Assembly: GCF_000247695.1 (NCBI RefSeq) | Contig: NW_004624781.1 | Location: 9,897,027-9,961,026, forward strand | Direction of reading: 5' to 3' | Length of the DNA: 64,000 nt | Origin: Heterocephalus glaber | Lineage: Eukaryota; Chordata; Mammalia; Rodentia; Bathyergidae | Part shown: positions 23,051 through 34,640 of the stretch, in pieces | Layout: the number at the start of each line of letters is the position of its first letter | Numbering within the stretch: the first letter of the stretch is position 1 | Notes under the pieces: generated by a model | What the model was told of the DNA's origin: nothing | What the model saw: the letters and a program-made list of their open reading frames with translations, nothing else | Databases searched by the model: none | Made by a program: the position numbers and the translations under genes

Positions 23051-25315
23051 CCAAATAAATATCTGAGGTCTACTGCCTGACCTACGTTCAGTTAGATGAG
23101 AATTATCAGACTCATTACCTCATTTTCACAACTGCAAGGCATCACAATTCCACTTGTGTGTACACGCATGTATGCACACTGCAAAGACACATATACGTAT
23201 AGAGACTCTAAATACAGGCTGTGGCTTCGTGTCTGGACACACATCTATGTCTTCTCACACACTTAATCTGGGGAACTCTAGCGTCTCACTTCCCAGGTAT
23301 GCACGGCCTGTCTACACACAGACTGGACACCCTTCCTGAGAACAGGGGATGACATCTGTAACCCCTACATCACCTCTCACATAGAAGCAGAGAACACTTC
23401 CAAACAGAAGTGAAGATCACCCGGGACACAGTTGGGGACAGAGACTTTTGGGCCAGCATCTTAAGCTGATGGAGAAGACATGAGATTTAAATTTTTGGCT
23501 TCAATTTAGAAGTAAAAGACCTTTAAGATTCCCACGGGGCCTGTTCAGCAGAGAATGCCTCCTGACCTATTGAGCCCACTAGGACTGGCCAGGCCACTCC
23601 ATAGCAGGGGCCTGAGATGAACCGGTATTGGCCTCACTGGGCCTCAGAGGGGACTCTGAGGAGAAGCAGAAGAGAAGCCCCGGCAAAGTAGATACTGATT
23701 TTTGTGATATTTTATTGGCTTAGTTGAGTCCATTGATTATGTGAAATAATAAGTGTATGATCTACATGACCTATGGCATTACTGCCCATTCCCCACAGCC
23801 CACCTACCCATGCCCACCATCAGTGCAGGACCAAAGCCTTTCATTTACTCCTCTGAGCAGGTCTTCAGCAGTTCCCACTGGCAGCAGTGTAGATCCAACA
23901 CCCTTTATCACCACTGAATTCTCAGAGAGACTCTCAGAGTTCCTCAGCAGGGTGCAACAGAGCCTCCCTGACCTGAGCTAAAGGCAGAGCAGGGATGTAG
24001 GGGGTCATATCTCTGGCCTAGCCACGCTGCTAAGCAGCAACACACATGGGGACATCACATCTCAGGGACTCAAAGTCACCTGATCCCTTAAACTGCCCTA
24101 AAGGTGCTTCCAGGCAGAATGCTCCACAAGTCTAAGCAAATGTTCTATTTCCTACAAGGCATTTGGCACCCTGTTATGTAGTAAAAGAAGCCAAAATTGG
24201 CTAGAAAAGGGTGATTGCAGTAAGTTTTCACCAATTTCTAATATCCAAGGAAGAGTACATTCTAACATTATCACAGAGGAGCCATTGTACTAACCTCCAG
24301 TGCGGCTCTGCCAAAGGCCTGAGAAAATATGACTGGAGAGGGTGGGCAGTGAGGTCCCCAGAGCCATTTCGTAAGTGAACATGAGGATGTGTTTAATAAA
24401 TTCTAGTAGAACCAAGTTACATAAATCTGCACGCACCAGTTAATCCCATGCCAGCTTTAAATCATCTCTAAGAGACTGGCATCCATTTCCAGGAGATCAT
24501 ACAATGCTGGAGACCCCACCCTCACCTTGGAGATGGTGCCCTACCTAAGGATATGCAGCATGTTAAGTCTACTGAGCAGATGAGACACACCAAAGAGACA
24601 GTGGAGGAGGGGCTCTGGACAGGAGGGTGACATCTACAGTTAGATGCTACAGAGCGGGAGCCATGTGACCCCTGTGGCTAGGGCAAATGAGCACCTTACA
24701 TCCTCACTTTCTTTACATGGAAAACTGGACAGTTACCAGTGATCCCATCAGGATGCTGTGTCATGGATTCATATACACAGATACTACGAGGATGACCACA
24801 ACATTATACTCATCCTACCTAGTTAACCTGATGACTCCAGGTAAGTCATTTTAGTTCTTTGGGCCATTTTTTTTCCCTTGAGTATAAAACCAAAGGAAGT
24901 CCTTTCCAATCTCCAAATCTTTTTAACCTAAGCCCTTCTCTATTCATTTCCTAAGGTGACTCATCATGAACAGCAGACACCAGCTTGAACTTCCGGACCC
25001 TCCCATGGTTTCTCAAACCTCTGTAGGAATGAGTGAATAAAAGCAAGTGTACAGACCATGCATGAACTCAGCAGAATTGATTCTGGACTCCAACGCTGTG
25101 AGTTTGAATCAAAGTCACAGGTGATGGCTACCTCAACAGGTATCATTTACTGATACTATATGGCAGGGACACCTGTTTAAAGGACATGATTTTATCTCTT
25201 CATTCTAAGGCTACTCCATAGTATGAGCCAGAAGCTCTGTGTGAGGCACAGAGAAGAGCAATGACTGGCTTTTGTTCCAGAAGATGCCAACAAGGATGCT
25301 AGGGTACATATGTAC
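23051..25315. other. No gene recognised; one weak MIR
   Basis: Mostly unique sequence. A MIR-like run sits near 24820-24910 (GACTCCAGGTAAGTCATTTTAG, then TATAAAACCAAAGGAAG). The frame at 23757-23981 has no recognised domain. Confidence 0.35.
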
Positions 25316-25319
25316 ATGT

Positions 25320-25342
25320 ACACACACACACACACACGCACA
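25320..25342 (+). repeat. (CA)n microsatellite
   Basis: A short CA run ending CGCACAG, preceded by ACATATGTACATGTA. Confidence 0.9.
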
Positions 25343-26150
25343 GCTCCTGGAATCAGAATTATTCCATCAAAAGAAAAGTGTGGAGCCTAAAATCCCCCAC
25401 TTACAAAGCTCCTATTCACAGCCTTGTGAAAATCAGAGAGATTTCCATATTAGAAGACATTTTTATTTTGCAGCACTGTAAAGGTGAGGTTACAAGGACA
25501 CAGGAATGCTGGTATAGCCCAGAATTCCTCCAAACAGAGTCCCAGGGCAGCTTCAGGGCTCTTTCCCTACAGGGAGTGGAAGGGTCGGGTTTTATGTTTA
25601 CAAATGCCTCACTGGGAAGCAGAGCGGTTCCCACACCAAATGGCCCTCCGTCCGGGCCTCCAAGGAAACAGGAGCAGCTTGTGGCCCCAGTAATCTGAGA
25701 TGCTCCGCAGGCTGGGGCTTCCAGGTCAGCCCCAAGGCTGTGAGCTCCTCATAGCCAGGGTCAGATGGGAAGCTCCATATAGGAAAGGAAGTCAAGTGCA
25801 TCTCACATTCCTACAACAGTGTGCACCTTAATTGCCTTTTCTCTTCACTTTCTAACTTAAGGATTTTTTTAATTGGCCTTCATGATACTGACTCAAATTT
25901 ACTGAGGCGCACAAATGGTCACTTTTCATAAATGTTCCTTGTGGATTTAAGAATTCTGTTTCTATGCCCCAACTTATGGGGCTGTGTTCTACTTATGTCC
26001 ACTCGATCAAGCTAGGTTTTCCGTTTTGTTATCGCAGTACTTATTTCCTATTTGATATATTGATTACTGGTGAAAGTATATGAAATTTTCTCATTTTATC
26101 AATGGAACTGTCAGCTTTTTCCTGTAAGGATCAGCTCCCTCTCTCCCTCC

Positions 26151-26154
<4 letters not shown>
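25343..26154. other. No gene recognised
   Basis: Several short overlapping frames occur at 25378-25698, with no recognisable domain or splice context I trust. Confidence 0.35.

Positions 26155-26188
<34 letters not shown>
26155..26188 (+). repeat. (CA)n microsatellite
   Basis: About 17 uninterrupted CA units, preceded by a CTCTCCCTCCCTC tract. Confidence 0.95.
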
Positions 26189-26192
<4 letters not shown>

Positions 26193-26279
26193 TTAAGGGC
26201 AAATTATCACAGAATAATTATATATTGCAGATTTGCAACTTAGCTTTTGTTACCATTTCATCAGCAGCTTCAGCGTAGC

Positions 26280-26435
26280 TTGGGTGTGAGTCCCAACTCT
26301 GCAACCTACTCTGAAGGCTCAGTTGTCCTATCCATAAGAAGGAAATATACTTCCAACCTCACAGGATTCTTGAAAGGACTAAACAGGAAAGGCTACGTCA
26401 TATACTTAGCATAGTGCCCAACTCTAAAGATGCTG
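26280..26435 (+). mobile_element. MIR SINE relic
   Basis: GAGTCCCAACTCTGCAACC, CTCAGTTGTCCTATCCATAAG, CTCACAGGATTCTTGAAAGG, then ACTTAGCATAGTGCCCAACTC match MIR order from the head to near the 3' end. Confidence 0.75.
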
Positions 26436-27307
26436 CTGCTACTAATAAATGATCCACGCCCTGCCTATGATGACGTAGCCGCTTTCTAGTAACAGATTAA
26501 AGCCTGCTGGCCCCCTTTCTTGTCAATCAGAGAGCTGGATAAAGCAGGGAAGAGGCAGGTGGGTGAAAAGCATTTATTCCTGGGCCTTACGACTGGGCAG
26601 GTAAAGAACACCACCAGCATGTCCACACCTTATTGAGAACATTATGTCCCATGTCAGCTCAACACTTTTTCTTCCTGAACTCAACTTGAGTTTTCTCCCT
26701 CTGGAATTCATTTCCCCTCATTGCTGGCTGGAGGGCCCTGTTGAAATAGCCACCCAACAATGCATGTTCTAGACTGTGGTGTATCTAAAGCAGGCAAAAA
26801 TTAGTGTGTCAACTGTAGGTAGCTTCTGTGGACTTAGTCCATCCCCAGGATCCACGTAATTGTGCTGGGAAGGAGAGGAAGTTGCAAGTGTGCAAGCAAG
26901 CTCAGGGCAGGTCATTCATTTCACTAGCAGTTTCCAAATCTTCTACAACCCTCTCCCACATCCCAAAGGGGTGTGTGAATCTTTGTCAAAGTCAAAGTTA
27001 ATTGTACATCAGAGGGAGAAGATGCAATTTTCTTCTCTGGCTTTTGAACTCTGAAATTCACGCCTGGGAGTCATTCTGTCCTCAAAATGTCAGCTGCAGG
27101 GGAAGAAAAATACAACCAAAAAGGCAGAATAAGCCAGCAAGAGAAGCTGCCAAACAGAAGAACATTCTTAGAAAGCCTTAGAGGTTAGCAAGTCCAGAAT
27201 TTGCTTTTAAAGTATTAACAACAATAGAAGAAAAAACCCAAAGAACTACCCACCCTTGCTGCAAAGTAACTTCTGAGACAGTTTTTACCTCCTATCCATG
27301 TGCAGCA
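26436..27307. other. No gene recognised
   Basis: Unique-looking sequence; a 64-codon frame near 26860 has no support. Confidence 0.35.
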
Positions 27308-27675
27308 GGCGTCATGGTCTGGGTCTAGATGTCCGCCCAAAGCCTCATGAGGTCAGAGGGAGGGGCTCTTCAGAGGTGGCTGGATCAAGAGTGTGTGACA
27401 CTGGGATTGATTCACAGTGCGATGCGAGGATTAAGGATGTGAGTGCTACTGGCCCCAAGGGAGGGTAGCCTGGATAAGATATGAGAGACAGAAGGAAGCT
27501 TGTCGCTAGCCACCTGCCTGCTTTTGCTGTCTTCTGCCTGCCATGGACTGCTCCTCTGCCTTGGAGCCATGCAACTATGAACTGAAACCTCTACAAACTA
27601 CAAACTACAAAAATAAACCTTTCCTCCTTTAACTCTGGGTGTCAGGTATTCCATCTTAGCAACGAGAAAAGTAAC
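27308..27675 (+). mobile_element. MT/ORR1-type MaLR LTR with poly(A) signal
   Basis: CGTCATGGTCTGGGTCTAG opens the copy. GAACTGAAACCTCTACAAAC, then AATAAACCTTTCCTCC (AATAAA at 27612-27617) and TCAGGTATTCCATCTTAGC close it, as in rodent MaLR LTRs. A short duplication of ACAAACTAC sits just before the poly(A) signal. No internal region is attached. Confidence 0.85.
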
Positions 27676-29339
27676 CAAGAGAGCAGGTAACCACAAAGAG
27701 TCCATGGGGCATCCAGGGTGGATTCTGGCTGGCTGTGCCAGGCCCTTGGCACATGAAGCGGAACATCATGAGAACTTTACAAATGGACCACCACAGCCAA
27801 ACCTCAATTCAGAATCCAATCCCTGATCAGCCAACTGTATGAGTTGTCAAACTCAAAAATAACCTTATTGTTACAGAATTTATATCACATAGATTCCCCG
27901 TTTCTTGGTATCTTCCCTCTAAAATAGGAGGGAAATGATGTCAGCCAATGCTATGCCCAGCTTCCTTGAGATCCTTGAGAGTTCTACCACCATTTTTCAA
28001 AGAGCAAAGCTGGGCATCTCTCAAAGTGGTCTCCCTAACCCAACTCCAGGACCCCATACTCCGCATCAGCCATTCTTCCTCAACCACTGCATAGATGTCA
28101 AAAACCCATTTGGAGAGGAAAAAGACGGGCAGGATACTCTCCTTGCCCTTCAAGCCTCAAGCTTACAGTTTGAGCACTTGTATCCCAGAATTCAAAGGAC
28201 TGAACACAATTCATTCTCAATCTCTGTGGCCAAAGAAATAACAGAGAATAAAAAAAAAAAAAAGGAAGATTTAAAGTGGAATATTCTCCTTCCTTCCATT
28301 CATGCCAACAGGGCAAGTAACAGTGTGGAAATTTCTGTATCTCTAATTTCACTGTCTACTCTGACAAGGACAAAGTATGAAAGGAATTCAGCATACACAA
28401 TCCTGTCAAAAATTATCAAGTATATAAAAAGTAAAAGGTCTCCCGCAAAACAGCTGAGCAAGAATGAAAAGCAAGACACCAAAGAGGCTACCTTTTACAA
28501 CAGCCTATCTCATCAGGAGACAGAACTTCTCCAACAGCTAGATACACACAGAAAGTAAACGAATGATATTGAACCTCCTAAATCTACAATTTGATGCTTC
28601 TTTTTCCATTTAAGAACACATATGGTCATGTTTCCATTCATCCCCCTGATCTCTTTGCTGTAGCTAGGATTTCCTGTGTCAAAGCAGGAACAGTTTGACG
28701 TACTATTTCATTGTCAATGAAGGGGTAGAAACAAAACCTGCTCACACTCGTATTCCTCACATATTCAAGATGGCAACTGTGAGGTCCTCTTTCTCAGCCT
28801 CGCAAAGGAAGTTTGTGTGTCTACAGATGGACTCACATGTGTACACAGTACCCAGCTCTTGTGCCTTCAACAAACTTCAAGTGGAAATTTCAGGCTTCTC
28901 CAAGAAGCAGGGAGAGGGACGTGTACCATTTCCTCTCACAAGGGACAACTAACAAACACAACTTTAGGAGACATACAACAATAAAGAGTTCAGATTCCCA
29001 AAGAAAGGGATATATATCCCTCAGATCTTGACTCAAATTCTTCACCTTAACTGAAAGACTTTTTGAAAGCTTCAGAAATCTTTTCCTGGAGACACAATCT
29101 CAGTTGTACACACCCATAATACTGTTTCACTGAGAACCATGTCGCTGATTTAATAGTCTTGAAGCACCAAACAGACACAACCCACCACAAACCTCACGCT
29201 CCTCCTGGGCCACCAGCCAGACTCCCTCTTTGCCCATCACCTCTACTTCCCAGTCTGACTTCTGTAGCTGACATAGCCCATACCAGCCAATGAAGGGAGG
29301 GGCAAACTGGAGCCATCCATTCACAGTTCTCCACTCTGC
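27676..29339. other. No gene recognised apart from the doubtful frame
   Basis: Unique-looking sequence around the doubtful open frame at 27935-28558. No repeat family was recognised. Confidence 0.35.
27935..28558 (+). other. Unrecognised 207-codon open frame, coding status doubtful
   Basis: This is the longest frame in the window not explained by a repeat, LTR or microsatellite. It starts MMSANAMPSFLEILESS and ends LQQLDTHRK. It contains a run of five lysines coded by the A-tract at 28249-28264, has no recognisable domain, signal peptide or membrane span, and has no nearby promoter or poly(A) signal. A frame of this length is within chance expectation for 64 kb read in six frames. It is listed so a reader can test it, not as a gene. 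Confidence 0.12.
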
Positions 29340-29389
29340 ACAGAGGCAGAACTTCCAAGGTTAAGCGTATTTAATATGCTCTCATCATC

Positions 29390-29580
29390 TCCCACTAATG
29401 ATGTAAATTGAAATGGCACAGGAAGCAAATTCCCTCAGTGTCTCATTTATGAGCCACGAGGGATGCAGCTTACAATAAAGACGTGAGCAGTAACAGAAAA
29501 ATCAACATGGCCCAGGCCAAAACTTGATGCCATTAATATTCATGAGATATTTACCAATAAGAAATCCTTAGCCTCTTCCA
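29390..29580. promoter_or_regulatory. Candidate conserved non-coding element
   Basis: AT-rich, repeat-free, non-coding sequence with homeodomain-like ATTAATATTCATGAG and a GAGCCACGAGGG patch. The texture resembles conserved enhancers. That is only a visual impression, because no cross-species comparison was possible. Confidence 0.15.
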
Positions 29581-29654
29581 CCCAAAGGTCCTGAGCTCAC
29601 CAACTCCGAGTGGTGTAATGTCTGCCTTTTACTAAAGGATATGTCTGATTTAAA

Positions 29655-29900
29655 ACCCCCAACTCCATGAAGACTTTGGGCTCCAGAGTCCACCTAGCTC
29701 TGCCACTTAGATCCCTGTGACCTTGGCCAATGTGCTCAACCACTTAGTACCTCCGTTTACTAATCTGTAAAATGGGAACAATAGCACTCACTATTTTGTA
29801 GCACTTTTGTGAAGTTTAAGCAAGTCAGTATTTCTAACTGTGCTTAGAATTCAGTATGGCCCATGTAACTGCTCTGTAAATCTTTAATATTGCTCCTCCT
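29655..29900 (+). mobile_element. MIR SINE relic
   Basis: GGGCTCCAGAGTCCACCTAGC, TCTGCCACTTAGATCCC, TGTGACCTTGGCCAATG and AATCTGTAAAATGGGAAC are MIR signatures in order. The 3' part reaches ACTGCTCTGTAAATC. Confidence 0.85.
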
Positions 29901-29969
29901 TCTTTTAGCATTATGCTGCTTCCTCACTCTGAAGAAGGCAGGGCTCACAGCGATGGGCTCTCTGCTCCC

Positions 29970-30290
29970 CACTGGGTTTTTGTATGTATTACTTCATTTA
30001 GTCCTCAAAACACTTGTAAAAGGCAGATAAGAATGTGATTTTCCTTGCTTGAAGAGCCTAGACGCTCAGATAAGCTTACAGATTACACCACTCCTAGTGA
30101 CCTGAAACTTGACAGTTCTACCTGCTCCTACCCCCCCTAAACCACAGTAACTACAAAGGAAAGCGGCTAGCCCTATTTACAAGTGCCTGCTATGTGTCCA
30201 CCTGGCAATCTCATGGCTGGGTAACTGTCATTACTCCCATTTTTCAGAAGAGAACAACGAGGCTTAAATTGTTGGAGCAATATATACAGT
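29970..30290 (-). mobile_element. Two reverse MIR-type fragments
   Basis: TTACTTCATTTAGTCCTC and AAAGGCAGATAAGAATG mark one fragment (about 29980-30080). GCCTGCTATGTGTCCACC and TCCCATTTTTCAGAAGAG mark another (about 30185-30270). Both are decayed. Confidence 0.5.
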
Positions 30291-30880
30291 GATAAGAGAT
30301 AGGTGGGACTATAGAGTCTTATAACTATTTCATTCAAGAAGAGGCAAACAGATACACAGACCTTGCCCAAAACAGTCTGTGCTATCAAATCAGAACATTC
30401 CACAAAAGAGTTACCATGACTGAGTAGTGCAGGAAATCAAAAAGCTCTAGTTCTCTTATAACATTCACAGTGTATCTTTTATAAAAAGAAATCAGAATAT
30501 AAATGGAATGCTCAATATCCACAGCAAGTTATTTTATCACAAACAGCTAAGTTGGATAGAAATATTACAGGCAGTCAGATAGGGCTAGGTCCTCAAGAAT
30601 CAGGACAAAGATGAAACATCACAACTGTGGCCAGAGACACATCTGTTAGAAACCAGGCCTCAAGATAAAGGCAAGATGACCAGGCCCGCATACCTCCTCA
30701 AAAGATAAACACTGAGCCTAATGAAGTCTAGATAGACATCAGTCACCCCAGTGGGTGTCCAAGACCTCTGGACCCATCATTTTTAGAAGTCTTTGTTCTT
30801 CCCATGCACACTTGTTACGTGACTTGTTTCTGTCAGGTAAAAGGGCCAAAAACCAAGACCAGACCAGGCCGCAACAAGCC

Positions 30881-30886
30881 TTTATT
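30881..30886 (-). terminator. LTR poly(A) signal
   Basis: TTTATT on the plus strand is AATAAA in the LTR orientation, followed by GGCTTGTTGCGG. Confidence 0.65.
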
Positions 30887-30957
30887 AGGGGAATAGATCT
30901 ACCGGGCTGTCTCTGAACAAAGGAGAGACAAAAGCAATGTGGCCGGGGCAGGGAGAG

Positions 30958-30966
30958 TCTTTTATA
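30958..30966 (-). promoter_or_regulatory. LTR TATA box
   Basis: TATAAAAGA on the minus strand, about 72 bases upstream of the poly(A) signal in LTR orientation. Confidence 0.65.
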
Positions 30967-31038
30967 GAGACTGGGGTGGGGTTTGTAGGGGCTGAGGCAG
31001 GGTTGAGTGAGGTAGTGACTAGGGAACGGAGGAGCCAG

Positions 31039-31046
31039 TGACGTCA
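31039..31046. promoter_or_regulatory. Palindromic cAMP-response element
   Basis: TGACGTCA is the full consensus CREB/ATF site, about 75 bases upstream of the LTR TATA box. The CpG is intact although most CpGs in old mammalian repeats are lost. Confidence 0.6.
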
Positions 31047-31510
31047 CTAGGTGGTAGGAGGTGAGCAAGTATTAGGTTACTCTCTAGGCGGAAACAGGGG
31101 CATGCTGGGAAGAAAGGTTTATTCTTTGGTGGGAGCAGCCATCTTGGCATGATGTCACACAGGGGAGGGGGCAAGGCACGATAGGAAGAGGGCAGCTACT
31201 ACACATAATAGCTGCTGAGGTAGTGGGAGACCTATCAGTTTCCCCATTGGATCACTACTACCTAAGCAACCACACTTGTAACCTTATTTATTGGTTATAG
31301 CTACAACCCACACTACCCACATGAGTTCTGATCTATAAAACTTCCCTGTATTGTGGGGTCCCCAGCTAAGCACTCAGGACCCTCCTGCCTCTCAGGAGCT
31401 ATCTTCTCTTCCTACTTTTAACCTCCATTGTTCCTAAAATTCATTCTTTGATTTTTAGAGAACATAAACTCAGCATATCAGACATCTAACAGGTTGGGAG
31501 ATACAATATT

Positions 31511-32387
31511 TTCATATTTCATCTCCTGTATCAATATTGTTTTTTTTTCAAAAAGGCACAGAACTAAAGTGTTAGAGGAGGATAATTATTTAGATTTGTT
31601 ATGAAACAGTAGCCAGCATCTCATTTTTTCTCCTCTGCCCAATGAAAGCAAATGGAACAACAAGCACAGCCCCCTAAGCAAATTTTAAAACCCGAGCAGA
31701 AACAATTTTGCTTGGAATGTCTTCATGTTTGTTTCTGTAAGAATTTAACTCAAGTCATTTTTCAAGTAAAAAATACAAAGCCTACAATTTTGTTGCAAAT
31801 TTTAGAAGAATTGGACCTTCACTGGGATTTTCTGTTAACAGACATTCTGTAAGGGAAGGGTGGATAGAGGGAGTGCAGTAAGCCCAAGGAGTAGAAAAGC
31901 TAGGCAGGCAGGCAGAAAATAAAAGAGGAAAAGCACAGGCACAGAGACTAGGGGGACGGTGAAGGCACAAAATGGGCTGCAGACTGAAAGGTTCCGTATA
32001 TTGGGAATTAGTATTAATCTTTCACCGTCCTTGGCTTCGGACCATCCTCCCACTGTTGAAATCTTATGAGCTCATTCATCCACATCCACTGATCTTCAGT
32101 GAACAGCAACAGGGACAAGGGGCCCTCACTGTGAAGGAGCGGGAGGTAGCTCAGCAATGTCTTCCAAAGCTTAGCACCCCAGCTGGAGCAACATCGTCCT
32201 TGAAGGTTGTCCCCAGGGAAACCCACCTGTCCCTCCTCTCTATTCATCCTGCACTCCCATGATGAAACTCAGGACCCAGGGGATCCAAACACAGCTCTGT
32301 CTCTTCATGCAGTTGCTGGCCTCACCACCTCCCTCAAATCTTAAACAACTCAAAAATATCAAAATGGAAGGTGAGGGGCAGCTTATT
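31511..32387. other. No gene recognised
   Basis: Unique-looking sequence; overlapping short frames on both strands at 31652-32262 have no recognised domain. Confidence 0.35.
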
Positions 32388-32402
32388 AAGAATGATTGCA
32401 TA

Positions 32403-32495
32403 AGGCCAGGGATTAAGCTCAGTGGTTTTTGCTGCCTGCTGTGCAAGCGCGAGGACCTGAATTTGATCCCCGGTACCAAACAAACAAACAAAAAA
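32403..32495 (+). mobile_element. ID-type SINE (A subfamily), 15-bp target duplication
   Basis: GCTGCCTGCTGTGCAAGCG and GAGGAC place it in the A subfamily. The B box is degraded to GAATTTGATCC. The tail is CAAACAAACAAACA-type. A perfect AAGAATGATTGCATA duplication lies at 32388-32402 and 32496-32510. Confidence 0.95.
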
Positions 32496-32510
32496 AAGAA
32501 TGATTGCATA

Positions 32511-33570
32511 GCACGAGACAAATGAGCAGTGCAATGATTGATCACCTGTCTACCAGAGCTCTAGTCCAATTAAGCAAGGTAGGCAGACACTGACTGTTCG
32601 GAAGGCAGTAGGACATCAGACCATCGGCCAAAGGAAGAAAGACCAGGAATCTTGAGGCTACAGTAGCTGTCTAGAAACAAGCATAGACATAAAGTGCAAA
32701 CCACAGAGCTCGAGATAATCACAGGTCACTATCAGTGCCACACAGTAAGTGTGTTCTCTTGTCTGCAAGATAAAATTTGTCTTATTTGTAGTCAAAATAA
32801 ATCTTGAGTGAAATTTAGAATTCTTCAGGCAGAACAGCAAAACTCCTAACTAGATGTCAGCTAACATAATTAGGACCAAAATAAAATCCACAACCCACAA
32901 AAAACACTGTGAACAGGAGTGAAGGATGTTGTATGTCATCTGCAAAGAGGAGAGGACAGAAGCTCACATGCTACTCTGGACCTGACTTAAACACTGTCAC
33001 TACCATTTCCATACTGCCTTGCTCTTAATCAGTAAGCCAAAATTTCAGACAAGCTGCAACACAAAGGCAGAAAAGGACACCTGAACAAGCTACTTTCCGC
33101 CCTAAATCCACATCTCCAACCGTAAGGAAAGAGAGCTGGCCTGGGTGAACCGTAAAGTGTCACACTGTCAGTGTGTTCAGTGTGAGGATGCACACTGCAG
33201 CTGTCCTTCCCCACCCAGCATCTTGTCAGAAAAGGAGTTTACGAGCAGGGAGGCCTGGGTTTCAGGGTGAGCTTCCTGGGAGGGACATGTGAGCTGCCGA
33301 GGGAAAGGCAGAGGTTGCCTGCAAGAGGAATGTCAAGTATGTTCTGGGGATTTATTTATACTTTACAACCTGTACACTGCCGAAAGAATTCATGGGAGTC
33401 TGATATAAAAACACATGTATGGAAACAAAGCAAAAATAAAAACCCAACCATGTGTACAGGGAGTTAAATAAGGATTTTTAAAAATCAAAACAGAAATGAT
33501 ATGTGTATTTTCTCTATCACCCTGATCACTTAGTCATTGGCAGCTTGGGAAATACAAAACCAACGATGAT
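32511..33570. other. No gene recognised
   Basis: Unique-looking sequence with no supported feature. Confidence 0.35.
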
Positions 33571-33576
33571 TATATA

Positions 33577-33611
<35 letters not shown>
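33571..33611. repeat. (TA)n microsatellite
   Basis: About 20 TA units with one break (ATATTTATA). It is self-complementary and could extrude a hairpin or cruciform. Confidence 0.95.
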
Positions 33612-33749
33612 CAGTGCCTCAGCCCTTCCAACACACCCTCCTTCAGGGACAATACCCTTGTCATGAAGTTTACTAACTTAACTTACCAAACTTAAGAAAA
33701 AGCTTAAATTCCTGTGCACAGACAACCCAGAAAACAAAACCACAAGTCA

Positions 33750-33960
33750 TTGGCTCTTTGAAATAGCCAAAGTCTGGAAACTACACAAATTTCCACAGGC
33801 AGTGAAATTGGACAAATTATAGTGTGTCACACAATGGGTTCCTTACAGCAATAAAAATAAACTAGTGATACAAACAATATCATGAATCTTGCTGATACAA
33901 TGCTAAGCTGATGGTTAGCAATAGCTAAGAGGTCACAGTAAATTTACTTTTGGGGAGATT
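33750..33960 (+). mobile_element. L1 3' region relic
   Basis: AAATAGCCAAAGTCTGGAAAC, CACAAATTTCCACAGGCAG, ACAGCAATAAAAATAAACTAG and ATCATGAATCTTGCTGATAC follow the sense order of old mammalian L1 near the ORF2/3' UTR junction. Confidence 0.75.
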
Positions 33961-34439
33961 CAAATTATACTGGGGACAGTCATCTACTCCATAGACTTAA
34001 GTAGAAGAACCCAAAACTCAGATACAAAAATAAAATCTTAGCCCTGGGATGATCTTAGGTCAGTAGCCTCACCCGACTGTTAAGGAAACAGAGCTGAGTA
34101 TGGAGTTTAAAGCCACATGTGCTCCCAGACTCAGGTCTATGCCTTTCTTCCTCTCCTCCCCTAAATGTTCCAGAGTGCCATTTCAGCTCTCCTTGGTATC
34201 AGCTGTACAGAAGAAAAATGGCTTTTTTCATAGTCACTCGCTTTTAGCAAAGTCTCCGCTTCCCCAGTCTGTCAATTCTACACCCCAACAGGATGAAGAC
34301 AGAAGCAGCCTGAGCGCTCATTAGCAAGGCCAATTATTTAGAGACGCTATCTGCTGAATACTCACTCGACTCAAACGGACTGCTGAGAAGTTCAATGTGA
34401 CTCACAACTCTTCCGAGTCTTCAACACCTCAATTATAAT

Positions 34440-34640
34440 CACAACCTGACACAAAATTAATTTCCATGTTTTGAAATAATATACCAAACTGACTGATACA
34501 ATTTCTGTTTCCTTCCCTCTGTCGAAGTTTATGCCTGTGAACTGCAAAATGTCTTCTATAGTACTTAAAGGTCAGATTATGTTTACATACTAATGACTAC
34601 TATGAATTAATTACCGCTCTTAATTAAACAAGAGCATCTG
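34440..34640. promoter_or_regulatory. Candidate conserved non-coding element
   Basis: Repeat-free AT-rich stretch with clustered homeodomain cores: TAATGA near 34591, ATTAATTACC near 34606 and TTAATTAAAC near 34620. Conservation was not tested. Confidence 0.15.

Larger units (their letters stand above)
30831..31205 (-). mobile_element. ERVK-like (class II) LTR
   Basis: The element is read on the minus strand. A GC-rich U3 with a YY1-like CCAAGATGGC and a perfect CRE leads to TATAAAAGA (30958-30966 on +). Poly(A) signal AATAAA follows about 72 bases on (30881-30886), and the LTR ends near CCTGACA. On the plus strand it begins TGTCAGG and ends about CTACTACACA. The short TATA-to-poly(A) spacing matches IAP/class II LTRs. 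Flanking duplications were not found and no internal gene is attached, so it may be a solo LTR with damaged or misplaced ends. Confidence 0.7.
30600..31510 (+). mobile_element. Possible older LTR interrupted by an ERVK-like LTR
   Basis: Sequence on both sides of 30831-31205 seems to belong to one element. The left part has GACAAAGATGAAACATCACAA, and the right part has TCTATAAAACTTCCC followed by CCTGCCTCTCAGGAGC and CTTTTAACCTCCATTG, like the TATA and R/U5 of a class I LTR. No clear poly(A) signal or LTR ends were found, so the call is tentative. Confidence 0.35.
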
